This document shows positions 17,136 through 23,450 of a stretch of 25,765 bases of DNA, piece after piece. Origin of the DNA: a virus. The position numbers were made by a program, and so were the translations under genes. The stretch is taken from positions 1 through 25,765 of IMG/VR virus record IMGVR_UViG_3300036398_000653, one strand, 5' to 3'. The notes below the pieces were generated by a model that was given only the letters and a program-made list of their open reading frames with translations, was not told the DNA's origin and searched no databases. Numbering within the stretch: position 1 is the first letter of the stretch; every line of letters begins with the position of its first letter.

Positions 17136-17435
17136 TTATTCAGTAATGCTTAGAGAATGTTCAGAGTTAGGGCATTCCCAATTGCAAGTTATCTCATCTA
17201 ACTGTGCCTCTTCATGACATTTAGGAGGTATAAAAGCATCAAGATCTTCACGATACTCCATACCTATACCTGCATATCTAACTCTAAAGTTATTATTGTA
17301 TGATGTTTTTATCCAACGACCGCCAATGTTGTCTATAAGCCATTGGTAACCTTCATCACCGTTAGGGTCATTATTATCACCAACAGTTACACGAAGTACA
17401 ATGTTGTTATCATCAAGTTCTGCCCAATGTGCCAT
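17136..17435 (-). CDS. Small MAH-type fibre-associated protein, copy 2
   Basis: A 99-residue paralogue of the protein at 9065-9412. It begins MAHWAELDDNNIVLRVTVGD and keeps GGRWIKTSYNNNFRVRYAGI in the centre. This version is closer to the common cyanophage form. The usual C-terminal half with WxWxPP and YxWDEE motifs is replaced by a short Cys-containing tail (CHEEAQLDEITCNWECPNSE). The four cysteines (about residues 75, 85, 89 and nearby) are unusual for phage fibre genes. It overlaps the upstream glycine-rich gene by one base (TAATG), the same arrangement as copy 1. Function unknown; linked to the adhesin by context. Confidence 0.8.
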   Translation of the reverse strand: MAHWAELDDNNIVLRVTVGDNNDPNGDEGYQWLIDNIGGRWIKTSYNNNFRVRYAGIGMEYREDLDAFIPPKCHEEAQLDEITCNWECPNSEHSLSITE

Positions 17436-18502
17436 TATCCACCAACCGATGCTCTTGTATAACGGACAATAACAATTCCGCTAGATCCAGCAAATCCATC
17501 ACCAGCATTACTGCCTGAGTATCTTGCTGTAGTAATAGACCCACCTGCTCCACCGTCTCCAGTGTTACCGCCTCGATTACCACCACCAATTCCATAAGTG
17601 GTTCCGATACTAAATATATTTACGCCAGAGTTACCAGCAGTTCCAGGTGTAGTACCACTACCGCCACCTGCTCCTGGGTATCCAGCAGTTCCATTACCAC
17701 CTTGTGATCCTGTACCACCAGATCCTGTTGCAGATCCGTCATTGCCAGGTCCATATTGGTTATTCCATTGACCGCCAGCACCACCGCCACAACCTCCGCC
17801 ACCACCATTGCCACCAGCCTTGTCTCCGCCATGTCCACCGCCTGTTGCACTTAGACTAAAACCAGTTGTTGGATTTCCGCTACCTGGGCCGCTGCCTCCC
17901 TGAACTGGGGCACTTCCACCGCCACCAATTGTAATGTTATATGTTCCAGAAAGTGTTTGAGCATTAGCATTTCTGTATCCGCCAGCGCCACCATTGCCAC
18001 CTTGAAATGCTTGACCATATCCAGTTCCATTATCAAAATTAGAAAAGAAACTCCAGTTACCAGCACCGCCACCTCCGATAAGAGCGTAATCGGCTACTAC
18101 AGATCCATTGGTTACTGAAAGAGATCCATTTGATGTAAATGTTCTATAATAATAAGTTGAATCTGAAGTCAAGGTTCCGCCAGTGACTACTGGTGGATTT
18201 ATAGGGGTAACCGAATTACTTGCTGCAGATGAGTCTGAGGCTGCCCCATAGTTTGTTGTTCCAAAAACTGAAAAAGTATAAGCGGTACCATTTGATAATC
18301 CAGAAACCGTGATTGGGGAGCCTGATCCTGTTCCTGTAAAAGAACCTGGAGAAGAAGTTGCTGTATAAGAAATTGTGCCCTTACCAATGTAAGAAGAAGA
18401 GGTAAAGTTTACAGTAGCCTGTGCATTTCCTGAAGATGCTGACCCAATTACAGGAGAACTAGGTTTTTTACCACCAGAACTATTATTTCCAATTATTGGC
18501 AT
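17435..18502 (-). CDS. Fibronectin type III plus glycine-rich adhesin-like protein, copy 2
   Basis: A 355-residue protein starting MPIIGNNSSGGKKPSSPVIG. Residues about 13-101 form a fibronectin type III domain, with ITVSGLSNGTAYTFSVFGTT typical of its later strands. A strand ADYALIGGGGAGN (138-149) leads into about 200 Gly-rich residues and an end SSGIVIVRYTR. It shares the MPxxG start, the GGGG entry and the SG(L/I)VxxR(F/Y) exit with the adhesin at 9412-10260 but adds the FN3 domain. Glycine-rich domains of this kind are found in phage receptor-binding tips. It is preceded and followed by TAATG overlaps. Off-frame open frames inside it are repeats read in the wrong frame. Confidence 0.8.
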   Translation of the reverse strand: MPIIGNNSSGGKKPSSPVIGSASSGNAQATVNFTSSSYIGKGTISYTATSSPGSFTGTGSGSPITVSGLSNGTAYTFSVFGTTNYGAASDSSAASNSVTPINPPVVTGGTLTSDSTYYYRTFTSNGSLSVTNGSVVADYALIGGGGAGNWSFFSNFDNGTGYGQAFQGGNGGAGGYRNANAQTLSGTYNITIGGGGSAPVQGGSGPGSGNPTTGFSLSATGGGHGGDKAGGNGGGGGCGGGAGGQWNNQYGPGNDGSATGSGGTGSQGGNGTAGYPGAGGGSGTTPGTAGNSGVNIFSIGTTYGIGGGNRGGNTGDGGAGGSITTARYSGSNAGDGFAGSSGIVIVRYTRASVGG

Positions 18503-19227
18503 TAGGCACTCAAATCACCGACAAGAACCCAAGTATTTGTGTCACGTTTAATTAACGTGGCAGATGACCATTGTGTTCGTAACTTTAAACCAGGGGTAGC
18601 ATTAATTGTTACACCACCAGTAGCGACGACAGTCGTTTGTCCAAGGCCTGTTTGAAGTATATTTATTTGGGCACCAATTGGATAGGCAACAGATGAATTT
18701 AATGGCACAGTAAAGGTATTGCTAGAACCATTGTTCATTTCAACTAATTTTCCATTATCTGCAAGTACTGCAGTATAGGTAGTTCCAGTTTGTGCATTAA
18801 TTGAAAGATTAATAATTGGAGCAGTTAATGTTTTGTTAGTTAGAGTGTTAGTGCTAGAAGCAGTTACCTCTGGAGTTGCCCACTCAAGACCAGTTGCTGT
18901 TGCACTGTTTGCTGTAAGAACCCTTCCATTTGAACCTACCGTCAAAACAGATAAAGTGTTATCTGCTGAGGCAGACAATAAATCTCCCTTAGCATTAAAA
19001 CTTGTTTCCTGGATTGCAGTTCCTCCTGACAAGGAGTCAATCTGATCCTGAAGGTCATTTATTGTATATGCTATAGATGGATTTACTAATTCTGCTGGAT
19101 CTGTTTCTGCTGTATCAAATGTATATGAACCATAATGGTATACACGTAGTGCAGCCTGAATATCTGCTTGGTCTGAAAGACCTGGAATTTTTGTAGGTAC
19201 TAAACTACCAATTGATTCTGCTGCCAT
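18502..19227 (-). CDS. Medium-length tail-fibre protein
   Basis: A 241-residue fibre. The N-terminal 45 residues (MAAESIGSLVPTKIPGLSDQ, then AALRVYHYGSYTFD) are the attachment pattern seen in aquatic phage fibres. A GDLLSASADNTLSVLTVG module (about 80-97) resembles one in fibre 2, followed by [13 protein letters not shown]. The C-terminal half (LADNGKLVEMNNGSSNTFTV...LIKRDTNTWVLVGDLSA) is a widespread C-terminal fibre domain. GAGGTG before the ATG serves as ribosome-binding site, 17 bases below a TGGTATAAT box. Its stop overlaps the start of the FN3/glycine-rich gene (TAATG). A receptor-binding or linker fibre is likely. Confidence 0.8.
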   Translation of the reverse strand: MAAESIGSLVPTKIPGLSDQADIQAALRVYHYGSYTFDTAETDPAELVNPSIAYTINDLQDQIDSLSGGTAIQETSFNAKGDLLSASADNTLSVLTVGSNGRVLTANSATATGLEWATPEVTASSTNTLTNKTLTAPIINLSINAQTGTTYTAVLADNGKLVEMNNGSSNTFTVPLNSSVAYPIGAQINILQTGLGQTTVVATGGVTINATPGLKLRTQWSSATLIKRDTNTWVLVGDLSA

Positions 19228-19244
19228 ATTTTCACCTCATCAAG

Positions 19245-19253
19245 ATTATACCA
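19245..19253 (-). promoter_or_regulatory. Extended -10 promoter (TGGTATAAT) of the 18502-19227 fibre
   Basis: Starts three bases after the stop codon of the upstream gene at 19257. The leader of about ten bases contains GAGGTG. Confidence 0.65.
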
Positions 19254-19256
19254 TAA

Positions 19257-19835
19257 TTAGATAACTACAGTTATAAACAGATGTACCGTTACCTCTCCTG
19301 TTAGGTTAGACCAAGCGCTGCTTGCATACCTTGCTGCATTAAGATTGACTACTAAGTTTGTTCCAGATCCTGCAAGTGCGGGTATCTCAACCGAAGAAGC
19401 AATTGGAGCAGTATTTTCAATACTATACTGAACATTAAAGTTAGATGCTGTAAGAGGAGTTCCAGAAACTGTAACTATGTTGGCTATAGGAATAGATATT
19501 GATGCTTCTCCTGAAGCAAATGTTACTGTATGTCTTTTTGAATAGAGTGTTGGAGAAATTCTTAAAACTTGTGTCCAAGTATTTCCACCAGTTTCAGAAA
19601 TGTATTGATAAAGATATCCATAGTTTGCTCCAGGTGCTGAGTTGATATACATATCATATAGATTAATTGTTTCACTAAAAATAGCACCGTTTGTTGTTAG
19701 AGAATTTGGTTCTCCAGTTCCAACAAAAAATTTACTACCACGTTGTCCTGTTGGACCAATATCAACTAACAGTTCTACTACTTCTGGTGGCCCAAGAACA
19801 GTAATATCATCATTTGATAGCAAAACATCTGGCAT
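19257..19835 (-). CDS. Virion surface-type protein with short collagen-like segment
   Basis: A 192-residue protein starting MPDVLLSNDDITVLGPPEVV, followed by VDIGPTGQRGSKFFVGTGEP, a short collagen-like GPTGQRG motif leading into a beta domain. The motif YDMYINSAPGANYGYLYQYI (about 60-79) is typical of a family common in aquatic phage structural regions. The last third (FASGEASISIPIANIVTVSG onward) is a separate beta domain of unknown role. It overlaps the upstream GDT-domain gene by one base (TAATG). Probably part of the same appendage as its neighbours. Confidence 0.75.
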   Translation of the reverse strand: MPDVLLSNDDITVLGPPEVVELLVDIGPTGQRGSKFFVGTGEPNSLTTNGAIFSETINLYDMYINSAPGANYGYLYQYISETGGNTWTQVLRISPTLYSKRHTVTFASGEASISIPIANIVTVSGTPLTASNFNVQYSIENTAPIASSVEIPALAGSGTNLVVNLNAARYASSAWSNLTGEVTVHLFITVVI

Positions 19836-20179
19836 TATACTGCTCCAGAAATATCGTCTGTTACAGTAATTGTTCCAGTTAGAAGTGTATAAATCTCAAT
19901 ACCATTTTCAATTTCAACATCGTATACGTATGTTCCTGGTTCTAGATCTCTACCAACAGTTGGAGTAATTGTGCAGGTAACTATGTCAGAAATCTCATTA
20001 ACAACAGCATTAGCAGTGTATTGAGTTCCTTGGGGACCTCTCTGATTAGCAATTGTAAAACTGGCATTATAGTCTGTTAGTTCAAATGAAGATCCATCAT
20101 TTGCATTTTTAGGACGGGCTACAAACTCAGCAGTGTCACCACGGTAATAGTTAAAATCATAAGTACTTGGAAAAGCCAT
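19835..20179 (-). CDS. GDT beta-domain protein, copy 2 (BppU-like)
   Basis: A 114-residue protein: FNYYRGDTAEFVARPKNAND (9-28), then a strand pattern DYNASFTIANQRGP and an end LLTGTITVTDDISGAV. It is a distant relative of the proteins at 15384-15800 and 21031-21435. Two ATG codons sit in a row at 20182 and 20179; I chose the second because AGGAGG is six bases before it but only three before the first. The box TGGTATAAT is 17 bases upstream of the chosen start. A domain joining fibres to the baseplate is plausible but not shown. Confidence 0.75.
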   Translation of the reverse strand: MAFPSTYDFNYYRGDTAEFVARPKNANDGSSFELTDYNASFTIANQRGPQGTQYTANAVVNEISDIVTCTITPTVGRDLEPGTYVYDVEIENGIEIYTLLTGTITVTDDISGAV

Positions 20180-20196
20180 CATTATCCTCCTAGTTC

Positions 20197-20205
20197 ATTA
20201 TACCA
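20197..20205 (-). promoter_or_regulatory. Extended -10 promoter (TGGTATAAT) of GDT protein copy 2
   Basis: Begins immediately after the stop codon of the collagen-like gene (20206-20208) and is followed by a short leader with AGGAGG. Confidence 0.65.
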
Positions 20206-20940
20206 TTAAGAAATTGATATATATATACCCTTTAAGATAATGGTAGATTCATTATCTGTTCTTGCTTGAATTATGCCACCTTCTGATCTAATTTTAGATA
20301 TGTCGACATACAGGGTTTGGTTAACAGACATTTCATATGGATACTTATACTTTAGCATTCCTATATATGCTGTTGGGGATTCTACTTTTGGAATAAAGGT
20401 TCTAATCCAGGCCTCTGTATTATTTACATCAGTAGTTAAAACAATGTCGTACCTTATATCTATTTTGGCACCAATTTTTAATTGTTTAAAATTAATTCTT
20501 TGAGTTACTGGATTCCACAAAGATACAGAATTTGCTGGAAGAAACCTTAATATGCTGGAGTCTTCATCATCTTTCATAGTAATATTAACCCATCCATCAT
20601 CACCCCTGGTGGGGCCAAGAAGAATCAATCTCTTATCTTTATTTTCATAATAAGCCCAACCTGGATACTGTCCTGATGGAGAATCATAGCCTTGTGCTCC
20701 CCTGCCAGGCTCTCCCCGCTCTCCTTTAGGTCCTGCCTTGCCTTCTTCGCCCCTTGGTCCTTGAGGGCCTGTATCACCCTTCTCACCTTTGTCGCCCTTA
20801 TCACCTTTAGGGCCTACTTCTCCCTTTTCCCCTTGAATTCCAGGTACGGCGACATACTCAACATTGCCCTGATTACTTCCTTGGTTAGATTTTATTGCCT
20901 CTGAATATTTTGGCTTAGGAAAATCCATACTCTTTGCCAT
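20206..20940 (-). CDS. Collagen-like fibre protein
   Basis: A 244-residue protein with sixteen unbroken G-X-Y triplets at residues 34-81 (GIQGEKGEVGPKGDKGDKGE onward). Six of the sixteen Y positions are Lys and only one is Pro. The N-terminal 33 residues contain the attachment sequence, and the C-terminal 150 residues form an unassigned beta domain (YYENKDKRLILLGP..., IVLTTDVNNTEAWIRTFIPK) that probably trimerises or binds a receptor. Collagen-like stalks are frequent in phage fibres. The ATG follows the stop of a 29-residue gene by one base (TAAGATG) and there is no strong ribosome-binding site, so translation is likely coupled. Confidence 0.8.
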   Translation of the reverse strand: MAKSMDFPKPKYSEAIKSNQGSNQGNVEYVAVPGIQGEKGEVGPKGDKGDKGEKGDTGPQGPRGEEGKAGPKGERGEPGRGAQGYDSPSGQYPGWAYYENKDKRLILLGPTRGDDGWVNITMKDDEDSSILRFLPANSVSLWNPVTQRINFKQLKIGAKIDIRYDIVLTTDVNNTEAWIRTFIPKVESPTAYIGMLKYKYPYEMSVNQTLYVDISKIRSEGGIIQARTDNESTIILKGIYISIS

Positions 20941-20941
20941 C

Positions 20942-21031
20942 TTATGGCTTCTTTACTTTAAAAACCTTTTTGCCAATTTTAATAATTGGAGGCAAATTTG
21001 TTTGTGGAACTGTAACCTTAACAACTGGCAT
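20942..21031 (-). CDS. 29-residue basic peptide gene
   Basis: A tiny gene, easy to miss: MPVVKVTVPQTNLPPIIKIG followed by KKVFKVKKP. It has AGGAGG nine bases before the ATG, a start that overlaps the preceding stop by one base (TAATG), and a stop one base before the collagen-like start. This full set of translation signals in a chained unit supports it. The peptide has alternating Val/Ile and Lys residues, net charge about +7, and two prolines in its middle; it could be a beta hairpin or a fibre-binding peptide. No family is recognised. Confidence 0.65.
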   Translation of the reverse strand: MPVVKVTVPQTNLPPIIKIGKKVFKVKKP

Positions 21032-21435
21032 TATAAACTACCTCCTGGAGTAACATCTCCTAATACACATATGGTTCCAAGAACTGGGGTCCATACGGTA
21101 TCTTCTGTCTCTCCTTGGGCTGCTGGAATTATTACTTGCAAATCAAATGGTAGTTCTGCAACTACAGACCTATAGGCAATTCCCCAATTTTTAGATATAT
21201 CTGCTGATATAAAGATAGATGCTTCTGATCCATCAACTATAACGTCTAATTCGTCCAGAACATCTCCACTAGAGTCATAGGCTGTTGCAGAATATGTCCA
21301 ACCATCCGTATCCCAATAGGTTACTTCATCATCTTCAAGAAATTGAACAAGTAGTGTGGATGAGTCTCCTCGGACGACTGTCCATTGCACATGGGCTGGT
21401 GTTGCGCCTAGTTTTTCGGTTGCTGGAGTACACAT
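21031..21435 (-). CDS. GDS beta-domain protein, copy 3 (BppU-like)
   Basis: A 134-residue protein with HVQWTVVRGDSSTLLVQFLE (15-34), DTDGWTYSATAYDSSGD and a PVLGTICVLGDVTPGGSL end, laid out as in the GDT proteins at 15384-15800 and 19835-20179 but with low identity. The RGD tripeptide is not taken as an integrin signal. The ATG lies seven bases below TGGTATAAT, so the transcript should be leaderless. It heads the unit that goes on to the 29-residue peptide and the collagen-like fibre. Confidence 0.75.
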   Translation of the reverse strand: MCTPATEKLGATPAHVQWTVVRGDSSTLLVQFLEDDEVTYWDTDGWTYSATAYDSSGDVLDELDVIVDGSEASIFISADISKNWGIAYRSVVAELPFDLQVIIPAAQGETEDTVWTPVLGTICVLGDVTPGGSL

Positions 21436-21442
21436 ATCATTG

Positions 21443-21451
21443 ATTATACCA
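21443..21451 (-). promoter_or_regulatory. Extended -10 promoter (TGGTATAAT) with leaderless start
   Basis: Minus-strand box, seven bases from the ATG at 21435. The strong hairpin at 21461-21510 lies directly upstream. Confidence 0.7.
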
Positions 21452-21460
21452 TAAAATAAG

Positions 21461-21510
21461 GCTGGACACTCAGGAGCAGTGGGGTGGGTAGAAAGATCCT
21501 GAGTGCCAGC
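21461..21510 (-). terminator. Long GC-rich stem-loop, probable terminator
   Basis: Fourteen base pairs with a single bulged base: GCTGG + CACTCAGGA against TCCTGAGTG + CCAGC, around a 21-base loop that is C-rich on the minus strand (CCCACCCC). Followed on the minus strand by CTTATTTTATGG. It lies after the oxygenase gene and just before the promoter at 21443, where a terminator is expected. The long loop and weak T tail are unusual, so a structured regulatory RNA is an alternative. Confidence 0.6.
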
Positions 21511-21570
21511 ACTTTAGATTATATATGATTATTTTAAATAGGTTAAGATATATAAATTTATAACAAAAAG

Positions 21571-22104
21571 TTATTCAAAAAAATTTAAATTAACTACGCA
21601 TCTTGAAATATCCGTTGAACTGGTTCCAGTGTGCAGGAGGTCTGAATCAAATATTAGCAACCTATTTTCTACAGACTCTACTGTTGGACCATCTTTAAAA
21701 AGTGTCAGTCCATCATTTGTATTGACGTAGTAGACTGCTGTTTTTAAATTTTTAGGAGTATTTGGAAGATCTGTATGATATCCGTAAATTATTTTTTTAG
21801 GTGTTGGGGGGGTTAGATTTGATTTTATTCTTACAAGCGCTTTAGGGTTAATTATTTCTAGCATTGGAGAAAAAAGTTCAAAACAGTAATTTGATTGAGG
21901 ATACATATTACCATAAAATGTATGAGTAAACTGAAAATTATACTTTGACCCATCCTCACCATCTTCAAATAAAACATTTTCAGTTTTTGAAACTTTGTTG
22001 TCATTATAAAACCATGGGAACATATCTGACATTAATGTATTTTTTATTTCATTAAACTCTGCCTTTGGCAAAAAGTTATCAATTACTTTATAGTTTATTT
22101 CCAT
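21571..22104 (-). CDS. 2-oxoglutarate/Fe(II)-dependent oxygenase
   Basis: A 177-residue enzyme of the 2OG-Fe(II) oxygenase superfamily, which hydroxylates proteins, nucleic acids or small molecules. The iron ligands are H110 and D112 (GYHTDLPN) and H158 (LLHTGTSS); R168 in ISRCVVNLNF is the likely 2-oxoglutarate anchor. The N-terminal half (VIDNFLPKAEFNEIKNTLMS) is the common start of cyanophage oxygenases. The substrate is not evident; a collagen-like phage protein lies 630 bases away, which is discussed as a finding. The ATG is six bases below TGATATACT, so the mRNA is probably leaderless. The stop codon sits in the stem of an 18-base element repeated at 24539-24556. Confidence 0.85.
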   Translation of the reverse strand: MEINYKVIDNFLPKAEFNEIKNTLMSDMFPWFYNDNKVSKTENVLFEDGEDGSKYNFQFTHTFYGNMYPQSNYCFELFSPMLEIINPKALVRIKSNLTPPTPKKIIYGYHTDLPNTPKNLKTAVYYVNTNDGLTLFKDGPTVESVENRLLIFDSDLLHTGTSSTDISRCVVNLNFFE

Positions 22105-22110
22105 AGTTTT

Positions 22111-22119
22111 AGTATATCA
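22111..22119 (-). promoter_or_regulatory. Extended -10 promoter of the oxygenase gene (TGATATACT)
   Basis: Six bases upstream of the ATG at 22104 with spacer AAAACT and no ribosome-binding site. Confidence 0.7.
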
Positions 22120-22328
22120 CAAACTTTTTAAAAGCAAATATATAGCCAGAGTACTAAAAAAATCTATATTATTAAATTGTTATCAACTTGTTATATTCCA
22201 TATTTACTAAATGTCCGTTTTATCCTATTAGGCCAGGGTATTGATAGTGTATACTTAAAATATATAAAGAAAAGAATATACTGTAAAAGTAATATACTTA
22301 TATATAGTATATATTATATATAGAAGAA
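22120..22328. other. AT-rich intergenic stretch with palindromic TATA repeats
   Basis: About 210 bases without a gene between the holin-like gene and the oxygenase promoter. The right half (22250-22325) is a run of TATA-type dinucleotides with short palindromes and several TATACT-like words, so no single promoter can be picked out. It may end the holin-like transcript and feed the oxygenase promoter as an AT-rich upstream element. Nothing else is seen. Confidence 0.5.
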
Positions 22329-22541
22329 TTACTTATTATGATCTTTAATGTGTTCAATCAAAAGATCAAACATCTTGTCAGTCTTATCCTCAAGACGATT
22401 AACAGAGTCTTTTAGCGATGATCCAGAGTTTGGCTTAAGTTCGCTTAGGTAGTGTTTAACTAAAAACTTAACTCCGCCGACAAGAATACCAAAAATTGTC
22501 AAACAAGTTAAAGCAAGTCCAGCCCAGTCTTGAGGAGTCAT
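22329..22541 (-). CDS. Holin-like small membrane protein
   Basis: A 70-residue protein with one membrane helix at residues 7-28 (WAGLALTCLTIFGILVGG), a short basic turn KHYLSELKPNSGSS, and a C-terminal coiled coil from LKDSVNRLEDKTDKMFDLLI on. This layout matches a frequent small phage membrane protein, often annotated as holin or holin-associated in actinobacteriophages. It could open the membrane for lysis, but with only one helix and no lysin next to it on this strand the role is tentative. The ATG lies seven bases after TGATATAAT with no ribosome-binding site (leaderless). Confidence 0.7.
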   Translation of the reverse strand: MTPQDWAGLALTCLTIFGILVGGVKFLVKHYLSELKPNSGSSLKDSVNRLEDKTDKMFDLLIEHIKDHNK

Positions 22542-22548
22542 AAGGTTT

Positions 22549-22557
22549 ATTATATCA
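22549..22557 (-). promoter_or_regulatory. Extended -10 promoter of the holin-like gene (TGATATAAT)
   Basis: Seven bases upstream of the ATG at 22541; begins 15 bases after the stop of the upstream gene at 22572. Confidence 0.7.
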
Positions 22558-22571
22558 TTATTTAAGATTAG

Positions 22572-23018
22572 TTATTCACAAATATATGTAAATGACATAT
22601 GGAATTTATCTGCTGTTGATAGTACAAATGGAGAGTTGTGGTCAAATGGCTCATCCTTTGCAGAACTTCCAATATTCCATATAGACATTCCAGTTGAACC
22701 TGTAGATAGGTGTCCCTTAATGCTGTAATGGTCTACACCTTGATTTACAACATCATGAATAGATCCACCGTAAACATCTGTATGATATTTTGAATTAAAA
22801 GGAATTGTTAAAGAATATTGTCCAGTTCCAAAATTACTTACATTAGTAAATAAAACATCAATCTGTACTGTAACAAGATTTCCAATTTTGATATACGATC
22901 CAGTTGTTGGGGTATTTGTAAAGGCAAGTCCTGTTCCAGACCATACTGGAGAATAAGATTTAATTTGGGTTGTAAGTCCATCAGTATCACCAAAGGCTGG
23001 ATGGGTAAAACGTGCCAT
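22572..23018 (-). CDS. Beta-rich virion or fibre-tip protein
   Basis: A 148-residue protein of a family I know from many aquatic phages: YSPVWSGTGLAFTNTPTTGS (22-41), then YIKIGNLVTVQIDVLFTNVS, QYSLTIPF, a Gly/His-rich region and DEPFDHNSPFVLSTADKFHM near the end. Such domains often form the C-terminal tip of fibres; here it is free-standing. Its N-terminus (MARFTHPAFGDTDGLTTQIK) may be the docking part. It is chained to the preceding gene by TAATG. Confidence 0.75.
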   Translation of the reverse strand: MARFTHPAFGDTDGLTTQIKSYSPVWSGTGLAFTNTPTTGSYIKIGNLVTVQIDVLFTNVSNFGTGQYSLTIPFNSKYHTDVYGGSIHDVVNQGVDHYSIKGHLSTGSTGMSIWNIGSSAKDEPFDHNSPFVLSTADKFHMSFTYICE

Positions 23019-23302
23019 TACGACCCAGACTCTAGGTTAGTTTTTATTACTGCAACTTTCATTTCGTTTACAGATGCTATCGCATAAAGTTCGTCTCTAC
23101 CTGGAAGTTCAAAAGAAATAGAGTGGTTTGGCATAATTCTAAACCCATAGTTGGTGTCTGAAATTTCACTATCTCCACCGATATAAATATATCCAGAAGC
23201 ATTTACATTTTGAAGCGTAATGTCGATTCCTGAATGAGTTCCGTTTGGAGTCAAGCGGGTAGCAGAAGTATTAGATAGAGTAGTTAGTGAGTGCATGGTC
23301 AT
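23018..23302 (-). CDS. Small beta-sandwich phage protein
   Basis: A 94-residue protein with the pattern IDITLQNVNASGYIYIGGDS (27-46), NYGFRIMPNHSISFELPGRD and ELYAIASVNEMKVAVIKTN, typical of a small all-beta family that accompanies fibre genes in aquatic phages. It lacks a signal peptide. The ATG at 23302 lies six bases below TGCTATAAT (leaderless); an ATG two codons on is less likely. It overlaps the downstream gene by one base (TAATG). Probably a virion accessory subunit. Confidence 0.75.
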   Translation of the reverse strand: MTMHSLTTLSNTSATRLTPNGTHSGIDITLQNVNASGYIYIGGDSEISDTNYGFRIMPNHSISFELPGRDELYAIASVNEMKVAVIKTNLESGS

Positions 23303-23308
23303 ATATGT

Positions 23309-23317
23309 ATTATAGCA
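23309..23317 (-). promoter_or_regulatory. Extended -10 promoter (TGCTATAAT) of the 23018-23302 gene
   Basis: Six bases upstream of the ATG at 23302, spacer ACATAT. It is the leftward half of a divergent promoter region with 23445-23450. Confidence 0.7.
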
Positions 23318-23331
23318 TTATTAGTCTTAAA

Positions 23332-23414
23332 TTCGGCGGGATACCAATCGAGCCGAAAATAGAGGTTATCAAACCCTCCTATAGACAACATATGGGATAC
23401 ACTCCCAAGTATGT
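23332..23414. promoter_or_regulatory. Two hairpins in the divergent intergenic region
   Basis: First, TTCGGC/GCCGAA (23332-23337 with 23352-23357). Second, a two-part stem ACATA-TGGGA / TCCCA-AG-TATGT (23388-23414) with loop TACAC. Neither has a T run, so they are not plain terminators. Lying between two divergent starts, they may be protein-binding sites. Confidence 0.4.
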
Positions 23415-23444
23415 CTAGAAGTGGCTTCAAACCCTTATATGGGC

Positions 23445-23450
23445 TATAAT
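23445..23450 (+). promoter_or_regulatory. TATAAT box for the plus-strand small genes
   Basis: TATAAT six bases upstream of ATG 23457, without the TG extension. The same spacing as the minus-strand leaderless promoters. Confidence 0.6.

Noticed and set aside
17413-18387. Several minus-strand frames in the FN3/glycine-rich gene rich in Val, Ala, Met and Gln
   Set aside because: They are alternate-frame readings of the same low-complexity repeats, with odd composition and no start signals.
21031-21435. RGD tripeptide as a cell-adhesion motif
   Set aside because: In the related proteins the position is KGDT or RGDT and belongs to a beta turn; there is no reason to expect integrin binding in a phage of bacteria.
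22250-22325. Multiple TATACT or TATAAT words read as a promoter cluster
   Set aside because: The region is a run of TA dinucleotides where such words arise by composition; none has the TG extension and a start codon at the right distance.
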